In this document: piece by piece, positions 16,820-25,445 of the stretch
Layout of the letters: every line of letters starts with the position of its first letter
How positions within the stretch are numbered: position 1 is the stretch's first letter
NCBI RefSeq assembly: GCF_004331345.1
Contig: NZ_SJJZ01000003.1
Location: 372,001-436,000, forward strand
DNA: 64,000 nucleotides
Direction: 5' to 3'
DNA from: Kribbella soli
GTDB taxonomy: Bacteria > Actinomycetota > Actinomycetes > Propionibacteriales > Kribbellaceae
Program-made: the position numbers and the translations under genes
Notes under the pieces: generated by a model
Told to the model about the DNA's origin: nothing
The model's input: only the letters and a program-made list of their open reading frames with translations
The model's database searches: none

Positions 16820-17389
16820 CCGCTTGCGTCGCGCGCGCTGGACCAGGCTGCTGACCACAGTCGTAAGGATGACCAGCACGATCGCGGCGACCACGCCCTG
16901 CCAGGGCTCGTCGAAGAGCGCGTAGCCGAGCAGTCCGATCGCCATGTAGACCGCCGCCCACAGCGACGAGGCGAACAGGTCGACGAGCGCGAATCGCTCC
17001 CACTTGTAGCCGGCGAGTCCGGCCGCGAGCAGCACCGGGACCCGGCCGCCCGGGATCAGCCGGGACGTGAGCAGCACGCTGATCTCGTGGTCGGCCAACC
17101 GCTCCCGGAGCGCGTCCAGCGACGCGTTGTCGCGCAACCACCCGATCCGCTTCGCCAGCCGTTCGCCACCGAACCGGCATCCGGCGTACACGATCAGGTC
17201 CCCGATGTACGCCCCGGCCGCGCCGGCGATCAGTACTCCGACCAGCCCGATCGGATTGCTGTGCGACGCCAGTACGGCGCCCGCCGACACCGCGGCGCCG
17301 GTCGGCAGTACGGGCAGCACCGCCCCGATCAGGACTGCACCGGCCAACGCGAACAAGTACCAGAGATCGAACTTGGTGTCGCCGGTCAC
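16805..17389 (-). CDS. DedA-family membrane protein
   Basis: A 194-residue protein with the DedA/SNARE-associated topology: re-entrant and transmembrane segments, GAYIGDLIVYAGCRFGGERL, and the conserved arginine/glycine signature SRLIPGGRVPVLLAAG. Family members act in membrane homeostasis and undecaprenyl-phosphate or phospholipid flipping. The GTG at 17389 overlaps the stop of the MBL hydrolase (GTGA), so the two are coupled. Confidence 0.92.
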   Translation of the reverse strand: MTGDTKFDLWYLFALAGAVLIGAVLPVLPTGAAVSAGAVLASHSNPIGLVGVLIAGAAGAYIGDLIVYAGCRFGGERLAKRIGWLRDNASLDALRERLADHEISVLLTSRLIPGGRVPVLLAAGLAGYKWERFALVDLFASSLWAAVYMAIGLLGYALFDEPWQGVVAAIVLVILTTVVSSLVQRARRKRSDPE

Positions 17390-18150
17390 GCAGGCACCTC
17401 GATCGATTCGCCTGGCACCAGAACCTCCACCTTCACCGCGGGGTCCGCCTCGGTCATCGCGGCCTTGAACCTGTCCCCCGGTGGCAGGAACAGCTCCGGT
17501 TTGATCCAGTCGAGGCCGATCGGCCAGAACGTCCCGAAATGTACCGGCACCGCCGTCGACGCGCCGACCCGCCTAACCGCTTCGGCGGCACGCAGAGGGT
17601 CCAGATGCCCGGGCCCGAGCGACGGTCCCCACCCGCCGACGGGCACCAGCGCGAGATCGATCGCACCGGTCTCGGCCGCGAGGTCGTCGTACAGATCGGT
17701 GTCACCCGCGAACCAGACACTCGGCGAGCCGTCGACCCGGTACCCGAGCGGCTGGGCGGCGTACGACGACCACGGCAGCCGCCGCTCGTCGTGGTGGGCC
17801 GTGACGGCGGTGATCTCGAGCGACCCGATCCGCACTTGATTGCCGGGAGCAACCTCGATGCAGCGGTCCGAGTAGGCCGGCCCGCTGTCGGCGTGGATGA
17901 GCTTGGCCGCACCGCGCGGCACGATCAGCGCGGCGTCCGGCGAGATGAACGGCAGCGACGTGAGGTGCAGGTGGTCAGCGTGCAGATGCGAGATGAGGAC
18001 CGCATCGCACTGCCCCGCCTCCGCCGGCGGCGTCGGGCCGCGGCGGCGGCGCAGGTGCGCGATCCGCGACGTCAGCACCGGGTCGGTCAGGAGCCGCGTG
18101 CCGTCTGCCTCGATCGTGGTGGTGGCGTGCCCCCACCATGTCACTCGCAT
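17386..18150 (-). CDS. MBL-fold metal-dependent hydrolase (UlaG-like)
   Basis: A 254-residue metallo-beta-lactamase-fold hydrolase. The family motif is HLHADHLHL (about residues 55-63), followed by the metal-ligand region HHDERRLPW, VWFAGDTDLYDDL and VPVHFGTFWP. The N-terminus MRVTWWGHAT supplies the early histidine typical of UlaG/YtnP-like members. The substrate is unknown; candidates include lactones and phosphorylated lipids. It is coupled to the DedA gene downstream and follows the phosphodiesterase by 14 nt, so the three may act together on membrane phosphate compounds (inference). Confidence 0.9.
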   Translation of the reverse strand: MRVTWWGHATTTIEADGTRLLTDPVLTSRIAHLRRRRGPTPPAEAGQCDAVLISHLHADHLHLTSLPFISPDAALIVPRGAAKLIHADSGPAYSDRCIEVAPGNQVRIGSLEITAVTAHHDERRLPWSSYAAQPLGYRVDGSPSVWFAGDTDLYDDLAAETGAIDLALVPVGGWGPSLGPGHLDPLRAAEAVRRVGASTAVPVHFGTFWPIGLDWIKPELFLPPGDRFKAAMTEADPAVKVEVLVPGESIEVPA

Positions 18151-18164
18151 GTGACTCGCACGCT

Positions 18165-20270
18165 TCAGGCCTCCACCTTCGACTCGACCGGAAGGTCCTT
18201 GCGCTGCCCCAGCTTCTCCAGCCAGTCGATCAGCACTTCATGGACCGCGTCGGAGCCTACGGGAGGCTCGTTCAGCACCCAGCGGCTCGGGTGCACCAGG
18301 ACCGCCTCGGTCTGCCAGCCGCCGATGCCGCCGTGGCATCCGACCAGCTCCTCGAACGCCGCCACCTCGTGGGTGTAGTCGTCCAGCCGGCTGACCACGA
18401 CCAGGTCCCCGTTGTGCGGCATCTCCGCCTGCCGGAGCAACGACGGCGCCGCGAGTTCGCCGTACGCCGTCAGCGGGTCCTCCCCCTCCACCCGGCCGGA
18501 ACGCAGTACCCGGACCCCGGACCGCCCGATCGCGACCGGTCCCTCGGCGAGCGAGTCGACCACGACGAACCCGATCCCGGGATGGGTCGCGAGGCCCGGG
18601 ATCAGCTTCGGGTGCAGCAGCTCGATCTCCTCCAGCGGCACCCGGCCGGGCGTCGTCGCGAGGTAGATCAGCGCCAGGTTGCCGGACGCGGTCACGACCA
18701 TCTGCTCGTCCGCGGCGACCGGCGGCTCGCAGTCCTTCGGTCCGAGCTCCACCTCGCCCCTGCGGGCCTTGCCGTGCAGTGCCTTCCGGGTGACCGTCCC
18801 GGCCACGCTGCGGCGCATGCTCAGCTCGGTGAGGAACGCGTTCACCGGGCCCCAGCCCTCGGACCTGCCGACCGCCGCGACCGGCTCCTTGGTGGTGTCG
18901 ACGAGCTCGTCGACCACCTCGGCGAGCGTCCGCCCGTAGCGTTGCAGGAACGTCGCGCCCTGACTCTGGCCGTGGTCCGACAGCACGACGATCTCGTACG
19001 AATGCGGGAGGATCTCGATGATCCGCTGCAACGCGCCGAGCACCCGGTCGAGACCTTCGAGCGTCTGCAGCGACTCGGCGCGGGTCGGGCCGGCGTGGTG
19101 CGCGACCTCGTCGTAGTCGACGAAGTCGCAGTAGATGACCGGGGTGCCCTTGACCAGCTCGTCGGTGATCAGCGAGACGTTCAGGTCGCGGAGCAGGACG
19201 TTGCTGATCGCCCGCAGGAAGATGTAGGACCCACCGCGCTTGACCCGCGGAACCAGGTGCCGGACCCGCTGCCGCCTGGCCTGGTGCAACTCCTTCACCA
19301 TCTCGGCAACACACAGCACCAGACCGCGGGTGGCGCCCTGCGGACTGGAGAAGAACCGGACGTAGCCGCGGCTCCGGCTGTTCGGCAGGGCGGCCCGGCT
19401 GAACACCAGCTCGCACTTGTCCGCGTCACCGGACCAGTTGTTGCTGATGCTGACGCCGCCGTCGGCGAGCAGGCCGCGGCCGGTGGACATCCGGGCCTCG
19501 ATCTCCGCCGCGTCCCGGCCGCGGTTGGTGACCATCACCCGGCCGGTCTCCTTCTCGTACCACCGGAACGCCGGGATGTGCCGGGAGCCGCCGTGCAGGA
19601 TCCCGGCCTGGCTGGCCGGGGTGGTGGCCGGTACGCCGGTGTGCCAGGCGAGCATCGAGTGCTTGCCGTCCCGGATCCAGCCGCCGAGGTTCGGCAGGTT
19701 GCCGGCCAGGACCATCCAGTTCAGCAGCGGCGCGGACAGGCCGTCGATCTGGATGATCAGCATCCCGGTCTTCGGCGCGGGCTGGATCCGCCGGGCGCGG
19801 CGGTGCACGACCCGCATCACCTCCGCGACGTACGCGTCGTCACTGCCCGCGTACGCGACCCAGCCGACGAAGGCGCTCACCGACGACATCCAGATCGACA
19901 CCAGCAGCGGTGCCTCCACCCCACCGTGCAGATTCACCCCGGGATCGACCGTGATGGCGAGGTAGACGACTCCGAACTGTGACAGCAGCCCGCCGATCAG
20001 CACCCCGAGCGAGCCGATCAGCACCGCGACGCCGGACAGCACCCAGCGCACCAGCACCGAGAACACCGCCAGCAGGACGACCAGCCGGAGGATCGGGAGG
20101 CGGCCGTCACTGCTGATCTGGGGCAGCGTCCAGAACGTGATCACCAGCGAGATCAGTGAGGCGAGGCCGCCGTACAGCATCGCCTGCAGGCCGCGTCCGG
20201 TGCGGCGCAGGTCCAGCCACACCGGACGTCCACGCCGGTTCTCGGACACCTGTTCTGGTGGTTTTGCCAT
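18165..20270 (-). CDS. Membrane-anchored alkaline-phosphatase-superfamily phosphodiesterase
   Basis: A 701-residue protein. The first 150 residues or so contain about four transmembrane segments; the rest is a type I phosphodiesterase/nucleotide-pyrophosphatase domain. Metal and nucleophile sites are recognisable: IIQIDGLSAP, VPATTPASQAGILHGG (nucleophilic threonine), YCDFVDYDEVAHHAGPTR and VVLSDHGQSQGATF. A C-terminal region contains a second CHGGIGGWQ segment. The catalytic domain probably faces outside, but the topology is not certain. Similar proteins are widespread in actinobacteria without an assigned substrate. Confidence 0.87.
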   Translation of the reverse strand: MAKPPEQVSENRRGRPVWLDLRRTGRGLQAMLYGGLASLISLVITFWTLPQISSDGRLPILRLVVLLAVFSVLVRWVLSGVAVLIGSLGVLIGGLLSQFGVVYLAITVDPGVNLHGGVEAPLLVSIWMSSVSAFVGWVAYAGSDDAYVAEVMRVVHRRARRIQPAPKTGMLIIQIDGLSAPLLNWMVLAGNLPNLGGWIRDGKHSMLAWHTGVPATTPASQAGILHGGSRHIPAFRWYEKETGRVMVTNRGRDAAEIEARMSTGRGLLADGGVSISNNWSGDADKCELVFSRAALPNSRSRGYVRFFSSPQGATRGLVLCVAEMVKELHQARRQRVRHLVPRVKRGGSYIFLRAISNVLLRDLNVSLITDELVKGTPVIYCDFVDYDEVAHHAGPTRAESLQTLEGLDRVLGALQRIIEILPHSYEIVVLSDHGQSQGATFLQRYGRTLAEVVDELVDTTKEPVAAVGRSEGWGPVNAFLTELSMRRSVAGTVTRKALHGKARRGEVELGPKDCEPPVAADEQMVVTASGNLALIYLATTPGRVPLEEIELLHPKLIPGLATHPGIGFVVVDSLAEGPVAIGRSGVRVLRSGRVEGEDPLTAYGELAAPSLLRQAEMPHNGDLVVVSRLDDYTHEVAAFEELVGCHGGIGGWQTEAVLVHPSRWVLNEPPVGSDAVHEVLIDWLEKLGQRKDLPVESKVEA

Positions 20271-20338
20271 CGCCTGCTTCTTGCTCCCCGTTCCGTCTCG
20301 CCATGCAGATACGAGAGTACGGGGTCACGCAGACGGAT

Positions 20339-21649
20339 CTACTGCACCTCGAGGTAGTCGACCTCCGCGTACAGGTCGCCCTTCGTCAGCCGGATCGTGT
20401 TCCAGCCGGCGTTGAGTGTGACCGGGACCGAGCTCTGCTGCCAGTTGTCCCAGCCGGTGACCGGATAGCTGACCGACCCGGCGTTGTTGCCGTTGACAAC
20501 GAGACCGTGGCTCGCCGTGGACGCTGAACCGTTGGCGTACCCGACGGACAGCGTGTAACTGCCCGCGACCGGCGCGAACACCGTGTTCTCCACCCACGAG
20601 TCGGCGTAGTCGATGTACGCGACCACCTTCCCGTCCGACGCGCCGGCCGCGTTGGACCGTACGACGCAGTGGTTCAGCGTGCCGCGCTCCGCCTCGTACC
20701 GGACCCGGCTCCCGCGCACCACCGGGTAGTCGTTGGCCCACCCGACGTCAGCGACGTACAGGTGCCGTCCCCCGTTCACCCAGCCGTGGACGAACACCTG
20801 GTCCCCGACGAAGTCCGCGCCACCCGGCCCGCAGACGTGACTGTCGAACGTCGCCGTCGTCATCAACGGCCGGTACGCCGTGGTCCACGGCCCGCTCAGA
20901 CTCGTCGAGGTCGCGTACGACGTCAGGTAGTTGCAGTCGTTGTAGCCGCCGCCGGAGAAGAACAGCACGTACTGGCTGCCGCGCTGGACGAGATCCGGTG
21001 CCTCGATCACGCCGCTCGACGTGAGCATCGCGGTGTTGCCGCCGACGAGGGTCTGACCGTTGTTCGCCGTCCGGGTCAGCCAGAGCGTCGACGGCTGGCT
21101 GATCGCGTTGCCGTCGTTCTTCCAGACCAGGTACCGGGTGCCGTCGTTGGCCACGAACGTGTTCGCGTCGATCGCGCCGCCCAGCTCGAGCGGGCAGATC
21201 AACGGCGCCGTACCGACCGGCTGGAACGGGCCGAGCGGATTCGTGGCGGTGGCCACGCCGATGCACTGGCGGCCGGAGGCCTTGTGCCAGGCGGTGTAGG
21301 TGAGGGTGTAGGTGCCGTCGGAGTTCGGGTAGACGTCCGGCGCCCAGGTGCGGCCGGGCTGGGCCCAGGCGCTGGACGGGCCGCCGGGCATCGCGTCCCC
21401 GCGGACCGTCCACGGCCCGTTCGCGCTTGGTGCGGTCGCGACCGGGAGGGTGCCGCGGCTGCCGTTGGTCGCGTACGCGTACCAGGTGCCGTTCTGCTCG
21501 AAGACGTCCGGATCGGGGAAGTTCTCGCCGATGATCTCGCTCGGGAAGACCGCCGCCGTGGTCGCGGCGTGGACCGCGGGCGACAGGAAGGCGGAGAGGC
21601 TGAAGACGGCCAGAGCGGCCGCCAGAAGTCTGGTTAGAAGTCGGGGCAT
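20339..21649 (-). CDS. Secreted GH43-type glycoside hydrolase with CBM35/6-like domain
   Basis: A 436-residue secreted enzyme. It has a signal peptide (MPRLLTRLLAAALAVF to the VHAA cleavage region near residue 28), a five-bladed beta-propeller of glycoside hydrolase family 43 (about 38-310), and a C-terminal carbohydrate-binding module (about 315-436; YEAERGTLNH and DYLEV are CBM35/6 hallmarks). Catalytic acids are probably D in ENFPDPDVF, D in LGGAIDANTF and E in GVIEAPDLV. The expected role is hydrolysis of arabinan, xylan or similar plant polysaccharides. It is monocistronic and divergent from the PBP4 gene. Confidence 0.9.
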   Translation of the reverse strand: MPRLLTRLLAAALAVFSLSAFLSPAVHAATTAAVFPSEIIGENFPDPDVFEQNGTWYAYATNGSRGTLPVATAPSANGPWTVRGDAMPGGPSSAWAQPGRTWAPDVYPNSDGTYTLTYTAWHKASGRQCIGVATATNPLGPFQPVGTAPLICPLELGGAIDANTFVANDGTRYLVWKNDGNAISQPSTLWLTRTANNGQTLVGGNTAMLTSSGVIEAPDLVQRGSQYVLFFSGGGYNDCNYLTSYATSTSLSGPWTTAYRPLMTTATFDSHVCGPGGADFVGDQVFVHGWVNGGRHLYVADVGWANDYPVVRGSRVRYEAERGTLNHCVVRSNAAGASDGKVVAYIDYADSWVENTVFAPVAGSYTLSVGYANGSASTASHGLVVNGNNAGSVSYPVTGWDNWQQSSVPVTLNAGWNTIRLTKGDLYAEVDYLEVQ

Positions 21650-21798
21650 GGTGTGACTCCTCAGGTGGGGGCGGATACCTGTGAGACGAACTTTTCCATC
21701 GATTCACCTGAAACGCGAGACCTCAATCCCTGGACCCCGGGGACTGCGGGGTGTTGACTCCCGCTAGTTGGTTTCCGCCAGGGGTGAGGGAGTGTCTC

Positions 21799-23352
21799 GT
21801 GAGTCGTTTACCGAGAGGGATGATCGCCGCGGTTGCCGCGGTCGCCGCCGCTGTGGGTGGGGTCGTGACACAGTCCGTCGCCGCGCCCACCGCCGTACAA
21901 GCAACGGCTTTGCAGCAGCAGCTCGACGGTCTGCTGAACGACAGCCGGTACGACGGTTCGCAGGTCGCGCTCGTGGTCCGTGACGCGACCACCGGCGAAA
22001 CGCTGTACGACCGGAACGGCGCCCAACGGATGCTGCCCGCGTCGAACACCAAGCTGTTCAGCTCGACCGCGGCGATGCACGTCCTCGGCCCGTCGTACCG
22101 CTTCCACACCGACGTACTCGCCGGCGCGCCCATCCGCGGTGGACAACTGCTCGGCAACCTCTACCTCAAGGGGTACGGCGACCCGACCGCACTCGAGTCG
22201 GACTACGCCGCATTGGCCAAGCAGCTCAAGGCGGCCGGCGTACGGCGGGTGCACGGCGACCTGATCGCGGACGACACGTACTTCGACCACGTCCGCCTCG
22301 GTGACAGCTGGGCCTGGGACGACGAGCCGTTCTACTACAACGCGCAGATCTCCGCGCTCACGCTCGCCCCGGACACGGACTACGACTCCGGTACGGCGAT
22401 CGTCGAGAGCCGCCCCGGTGCGGCCGCCGGTGCGCCGGTCAAGCTCGACCTGGTCCCCGCAAACGGTGTGATCAAGCTGGTCAACACGGCGACGACCGGC
22501 GCAGCAGGCTCGTCGAACACGCTGAGCATCGAGCGTGACCACGGCACCAATGTCGTCCGGGTGACCGGCTCGGTGCCGCTGGGTGCTTCGACAGGCCAGG
22601 AATGGGTGACCGTCTGGGAGCCCGAGCTGTACGCCGCCGACGTGTTCCGGCGCGCGCTGACGGCGCAGGGCATCTCGGTCAGCGGCGGGATCAAGAACGC
22701 CGCCACCCCGGCGAGCGCGACGCGCCTGGCCCGGGACGAGTCGATGACGGTCGGCGAACTGATGACGCCGTTCCTCAAGCTCTCGAACAACATGCACGCC
22801 GAGACGCTGGTCAAGGCGATGGGAGCGGTCGTCGACGCGGACGGCAGCTGGCCGGCCGGGCTGGGCGTGGTCACCGACTACGCGAAGAGCATCGGCGTCG
22901 ACACCAGCCGCATCCGGCTCTCCGACGGCTCCGGCCTGTCCCGCAAGGTGAATGTGACCGCCGACGCGATCACCGACGTACTGATCGGTGCACAGCAGGA
23001 GTCCTGGTGGAAGCAGTGGTACGACGCCTTGCCGATCGCGGGCAACCCGGAACGGTTCGTCGGCGGCACGCTGCGCAGCCGGATGCAGAACACGCCGGCC
23101 GCCAACAACCTCCACGGCAAGACCGGCTCGCTCACCGGCGTCACCTCGCTGTCCGGGTACGTGACGAACAAGGACGGCCGCAAGCTGGTGTTCTCGATGA
23201 TCAGCAACAACTACCTGGTCAGCCCGCGCTCGATCGAGGACGCCGTCGGCGTCACGCTCGCGTCCTGGTCCGACCAGGCGCCGCCCGCGGCCGTGTCCAC
23301 CTTGAGGACCGCTCAGACCACGTGTGAGCTGGAGTGGGACAAGGCCTGCTAA
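21799..23352 (+). CDS. dacB: D-alanyl-D-alanine carboxypeptidase/endopeptidase (PBP4, peptidase S13)
   Basis: A 517-residue secreted penicillin-binding protein of class C. After a signal peptide, the three active-site motifs appear in order: SNTK (in LPASNTKLFSS), SNN (in FLKLSNNMHAE) and KTG (in LHGKTGSLTG), with the long insertion between the first two that is typical of S13 enzymes. It trims peptidoglycan cross-links or stem peptides. GTG 21799 starts at MSRLPRGMIAAV, ahead of the hydrophobic region, with GGGAG upstream; the frame extends to 21751 but that adds residues before the signal. It ends 51 bp before the first double-GNAT gene. Confidence 0.94.
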   Translation: MSRLPRGMIAAVAAVAAAVGGVVTQSVAAPTAVQATALQQQLDGLLNDSRYDGSQVALVVRDATTGETLYDRNGAQRMLPASNTKLFSSTAAMHVLGPSYRFHTDVLAGAPIRGGQLLGNLYLKGYGDPTALESDYAALAKQLKAAGVRRVHGDLIADDTYFDHVRLGDSWAWDDEPFYYNAQISALTLAPDTDYDSGTAIVESRPGAAAGAPVKLDLVPANGVIKLVNTATTGAAGSSNTLSIERDHGTNVVRVTGSVPLGASTGQEWVTVWEPELYAADVFRRALTAQGISVSGGIKNAATPASATRLARDESMTVGELMTPFLKLSNNMHAETLVKAMGAVVDADGSWPAGLGVVTDYAKSIGVDTSRIRLSDGSGLSRKVNVTADAITDVLIGAQQESWWKQWYDALPIAGNPERFVGGTLRSRMQNTPAANNLHGKTGSLTGVTSLSGYVTNKDGRKLVFSMISNNYLVSPRSIEDAVGVTLASWSDQAPPAAVSTLRTAQTTCELEWDKAC

Positions 23353-23372
23353 TCCCCTTTTAATGCCGTGGA

Positions 23373-23418
23373 CAGTACGGCGGTCGTTCATCACCATGTG
23401 GGAATGACCGCCGTACTG
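23373..23418 (+). promoter_or_regulatory. Hairpin sequestering the GNAT start codon
   Basis: 23373-23389 pairs with 23402-23418 over 17 bp (16 Watson-Crick pairs plus one G-U in RNA) around a 12-nt loop. The ATG at 23404-23406 and the codons after it lie in the 3' arm, and the likely GTGGGA ribosome site spans the loop and stem base. It could repress initiation until opened by translation, by a factor, or by transcription from a nearby start. It could also help terminate the upstream dacB transcript. Confidence 0.7.
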
Positions 23419-24357
23419 CCAGACGCCTACACCGTCCGCTCGCCGACGCTGGAGGACGCGCAGGCGGTCCTCGAACTGGTGTCCGACTACAACACCTCGG
23501 TGGTCGGTTTCGCCGACTACACCCTCGACGACGCACAGGACGAGCTCTCCGAGCCCGGCTTCGACCCCACGACCGACGGCTGGCTGGTGTTCGACGACGG
23601 TCGGCTGGTCGGGTACGGCTCGATCTTCGGCAAGGGCGATCATCGCCAGCTCGACCTCGATGTCGTCACGACCGACCCCGTCGTGGAGCGCTTTCTGCTC
23701 GACCGGATCGAACGCCGGGCGGCCGAGATCGCCGCGGAGTACGGGCACCCGGCGGTGCAGGTCGACATCGTCAACTACCAGGCCGACACGGCCCGCGAGG
23801 AACGGCTGGGCGGGTACGGGTTCGAGCGCGGCACGATCTTCCACCGGATGCGGATCGACCACGACGGGACGGTGCCGGCGCCCGCGGTTCCGGCCGGAGT
23901 CACGGTACGGCGGGGCGCACCGGACGAGGCGAGCCGCCGGGCGGCGCACGACGTCATGAATGCCAGCTTCGCGGGGCAGTTCGGGTTCTCGCCGCGCTCG
24001 TACGAGGAATGGCACGCGTCGCTGGAGAACTTCTCGGGGTTCGACTGGTCCCAGCAGACGGTGCTCGAACTGGACGGCGAGGTGGTCGCGATGCGGCTGT
24101 GCAACGACCAGTTCGTCGAGGACGAGAACTGCGGTTACATCGGCCGGCTCGGCGTACTCGAGAAGGCTCGCGGGAAGGGCCTCGCGAAGTTCCTGCTGCG
24201 CGACCAGTTCGCGCTCGACGCGGCCGCGGGGCGGACCGGCACGATCCTGCACGTCGACACCAACAACCCGACGCCTGCGCTCGGCGTGTACCTGTCGGTC
24301 GGCATGCAGGCCACCCTGGTCATGGAGGTCTGGCGACGCGAGATCACCGCCTCGTGA
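23404..24357 (+). CDS. Double-GNAT acetyltransferase (first of tandem pair)
   Basis: A 317-residue protein with two GNAT-like halves. The N-terminal half (about 8-155) is degenerate. The C-terminal half (about 160-315) has the acetyl-CoA site in LGVLEKARGKGLAKFLL and the downstream DTNNPTPALGVYLSVGM segment. The next gene is a paralogue with nearly the same layout and motifs, for example RRGAPDE-SRRAAH and ENCGYIGRLGV versus DNCGYVGRLGV. The substrate is unknown; mycothiol synthase is a double-GNAT precedent. The ATG at 23404 lies within a 17-bp hairpin. Confidence 0.85.
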   Translation: MTAVLPDAYTVRSPTLEDAQAVLELVSDYNTSVVGFADYTLDDAQDELSEPGFDPTTDGWLVFDDGRLVGYGSIFGKGDHRQLDLDVVTTDPVVERFLLDRIERRAAEIAAEYGHPAVQVDIVNYQADTAREERLGGYGFERGTIFHRMRIDHDGTVPAPAVPAGVTVRRGAPDEASRRAAHDVMNASFAGQFGFSPRSYEEWHASLENFSGFDWSQQTVLELDGEVVAMRLCNDQFVEDENCGYIGRLGVLEKARGKGLAKFLLRDQFALDAAAGRTGTILHVDTNNPTPALGVYLSVGMQATLVMEVWRREITAS

Positions 24358-25286
24358 GCCTGCCAGCGGGCTACACCGTTCGGCCGATGCGGCAGGAGGA
24401 CGCCGCGCTGATCGCGGAGCGGTCCGGGATCTACACGTCGGCGCTGCTCGGTTTCGCGAAACACAGTCCGGAGGATGTCGCCAACTACCTCCGGGATCCC
24501 GGCATCAACCTCGCGACCGACGCCTGGGTGGTGCTCGGCCCGGACGGCGACTTCGCCGGCTCGGCCACCGCCGTCCCGATCACCGGCGGCACCCACCTGG
24601 GCCTCGACATCCTCAGCGAGGATCCGGCCGTCCTCGACTGGCTGCTCGACCGTTCGGAGCGCCGTGCTGGCGAGCTCGGGCGGGACGGGGTGATCCTCAA
24701 ACTCGGCGTGATCCGGCAGGACGAGAAACTCCCGAAGGTCGCCGCCGCGCACGGCTTCACGGTCGGTACGTCGACGCACCGGATGCGCATCACCTTCGAC
24801 GGCCCGGTGCCCCCACCCGCCGTACCGGAGGGCGTCGTCGTACGGCGAGGCGCTCCGGACGAAACGAGCCGCCGGGCGGCGCACGGCGTACTGATGGAGG
24901 CTTTCGCGGACCAGCCTGGGACGCTGCCGCGTCCGTTCGAGGACTGGGTCGTGTCGCGGGAGAGCCGGTCGACGTTCGACTGGTCGCAGGTGACGGTCGT
25001 CGAGGTCGACGGCCGGGCGGTCGGGATGACCGAGTGCAATCACAACTTCGTCAGCACCGACAACTGCGGGTACGTCGGCCGGCTGGGCGTCGTACCGTCC
25101 GCCCGCGGCCGCGGGCTGGCCAAGTTCCTGCTGCGGAACGCGTTCGCGGTCGACGCCGCCGCCGGCCGCACCGGCACGATCCTGCACGTGGACGCAGGCA
25201 ACCCGACCCCAGCCGTCGCGCTCTACACAGGCGCCGGCATGCACCCAGACCTGACCAGCGACATCTGGACGCGAACCCTCCGCTAA
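24354..25286 (+). CDS. Double-GNAT acetyltransferase (second of tandem pair)
   Basis: A 310-residue paralogue of the preceding gene, coupled to it by a GTGA overlap at 24354-24357. It has a degenerate N-terminal GNAT half and a C-terminal half with LGVVPSARGRGLAKFLLR and DAGNPTPAVALYTGAGM. Tandem duplication followed by divergence is the likely origin; the two products could form a heterodimer or act on related substrates. The stop codon lies in the left arm of a 24-bp inverted repeat. Confidence 0.85.
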   Translation: MSLPAGYTVRPMRQEDAALIAERSGIYTSALLGFAKHSPEDVANYLRDPGINLATDAWVVLGPDGDFAGSATAVPITGGTHLGLDILSEDPAVLDWLLDRSERRAGELGRDGVILKLGVIRQDEKLPKVAAAHGFTVGTSTHRMRITFDGPVPPPAVPEGVVVRRGAPDETSRRAAHGVLMEAFADQPGTLPRPFEDWVVSRESRSTFDWSQVTVVEVDGRAVGMTECNHNFVSTDNCGYVGRLGVVPSARGRGLAKFLLRNAFAVDAAAGRTGTILHVDAGNPTPAVALYTGAGMHPDLTSDIWTRTLR

Positions 25287-25388
25287 CGACAGGAGGTAGT
25301 CGCCCTCGACGCCTCCTCCACGGGCTGTTCCCGCCTGAACGCCCCCATCCAGAGCCCGCCCCGAGCGACGACTTCCTGTCGTTAGCGG
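25280..25388. repeat. 24-bp inverted repeat at the end of the GNAT pair
   Basis: 25280-25303 and 25365-25388 are inverted copies matching at 22 of 24 positions, with the outermost 15 perfect (CCGCTAACGACAGGA). They enclose 61 bp. The left copy includes the TAA of the upstream gene, so the right copy looks like a copied, flipped gene end. As RNA it would form a large terminator-like stem ahead of the ArsR-type gene. Confidence 0.8.
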
Positions 25389-25400
25389 GTCCACACCTTG

Positions 25401-25445
25401 CTCTCGAGAGATCTGAGAGATTACTCTCGAAACATGTCTCTCAGA
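25401..25445. promoter_or_regulatory. Operator region of the ArsR-type regulator
   Basis: It contains a 10-bp palindrome CTCTCGAGAG (25401-25410), a TCGAGAG (25404-25410) / CTCTCGA (25424-25430) inverted pair, and a perfect 9-bp inverted repeat TCTGAGAGA (25412-25420) / TCTCTCAGA (25437-25445) that straddles the ATG at 25434. Repeated GAGAG/CTCTC half-sites over the start of a winged-helix regulator gene suggest autorepression. Confidence 0.65.
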
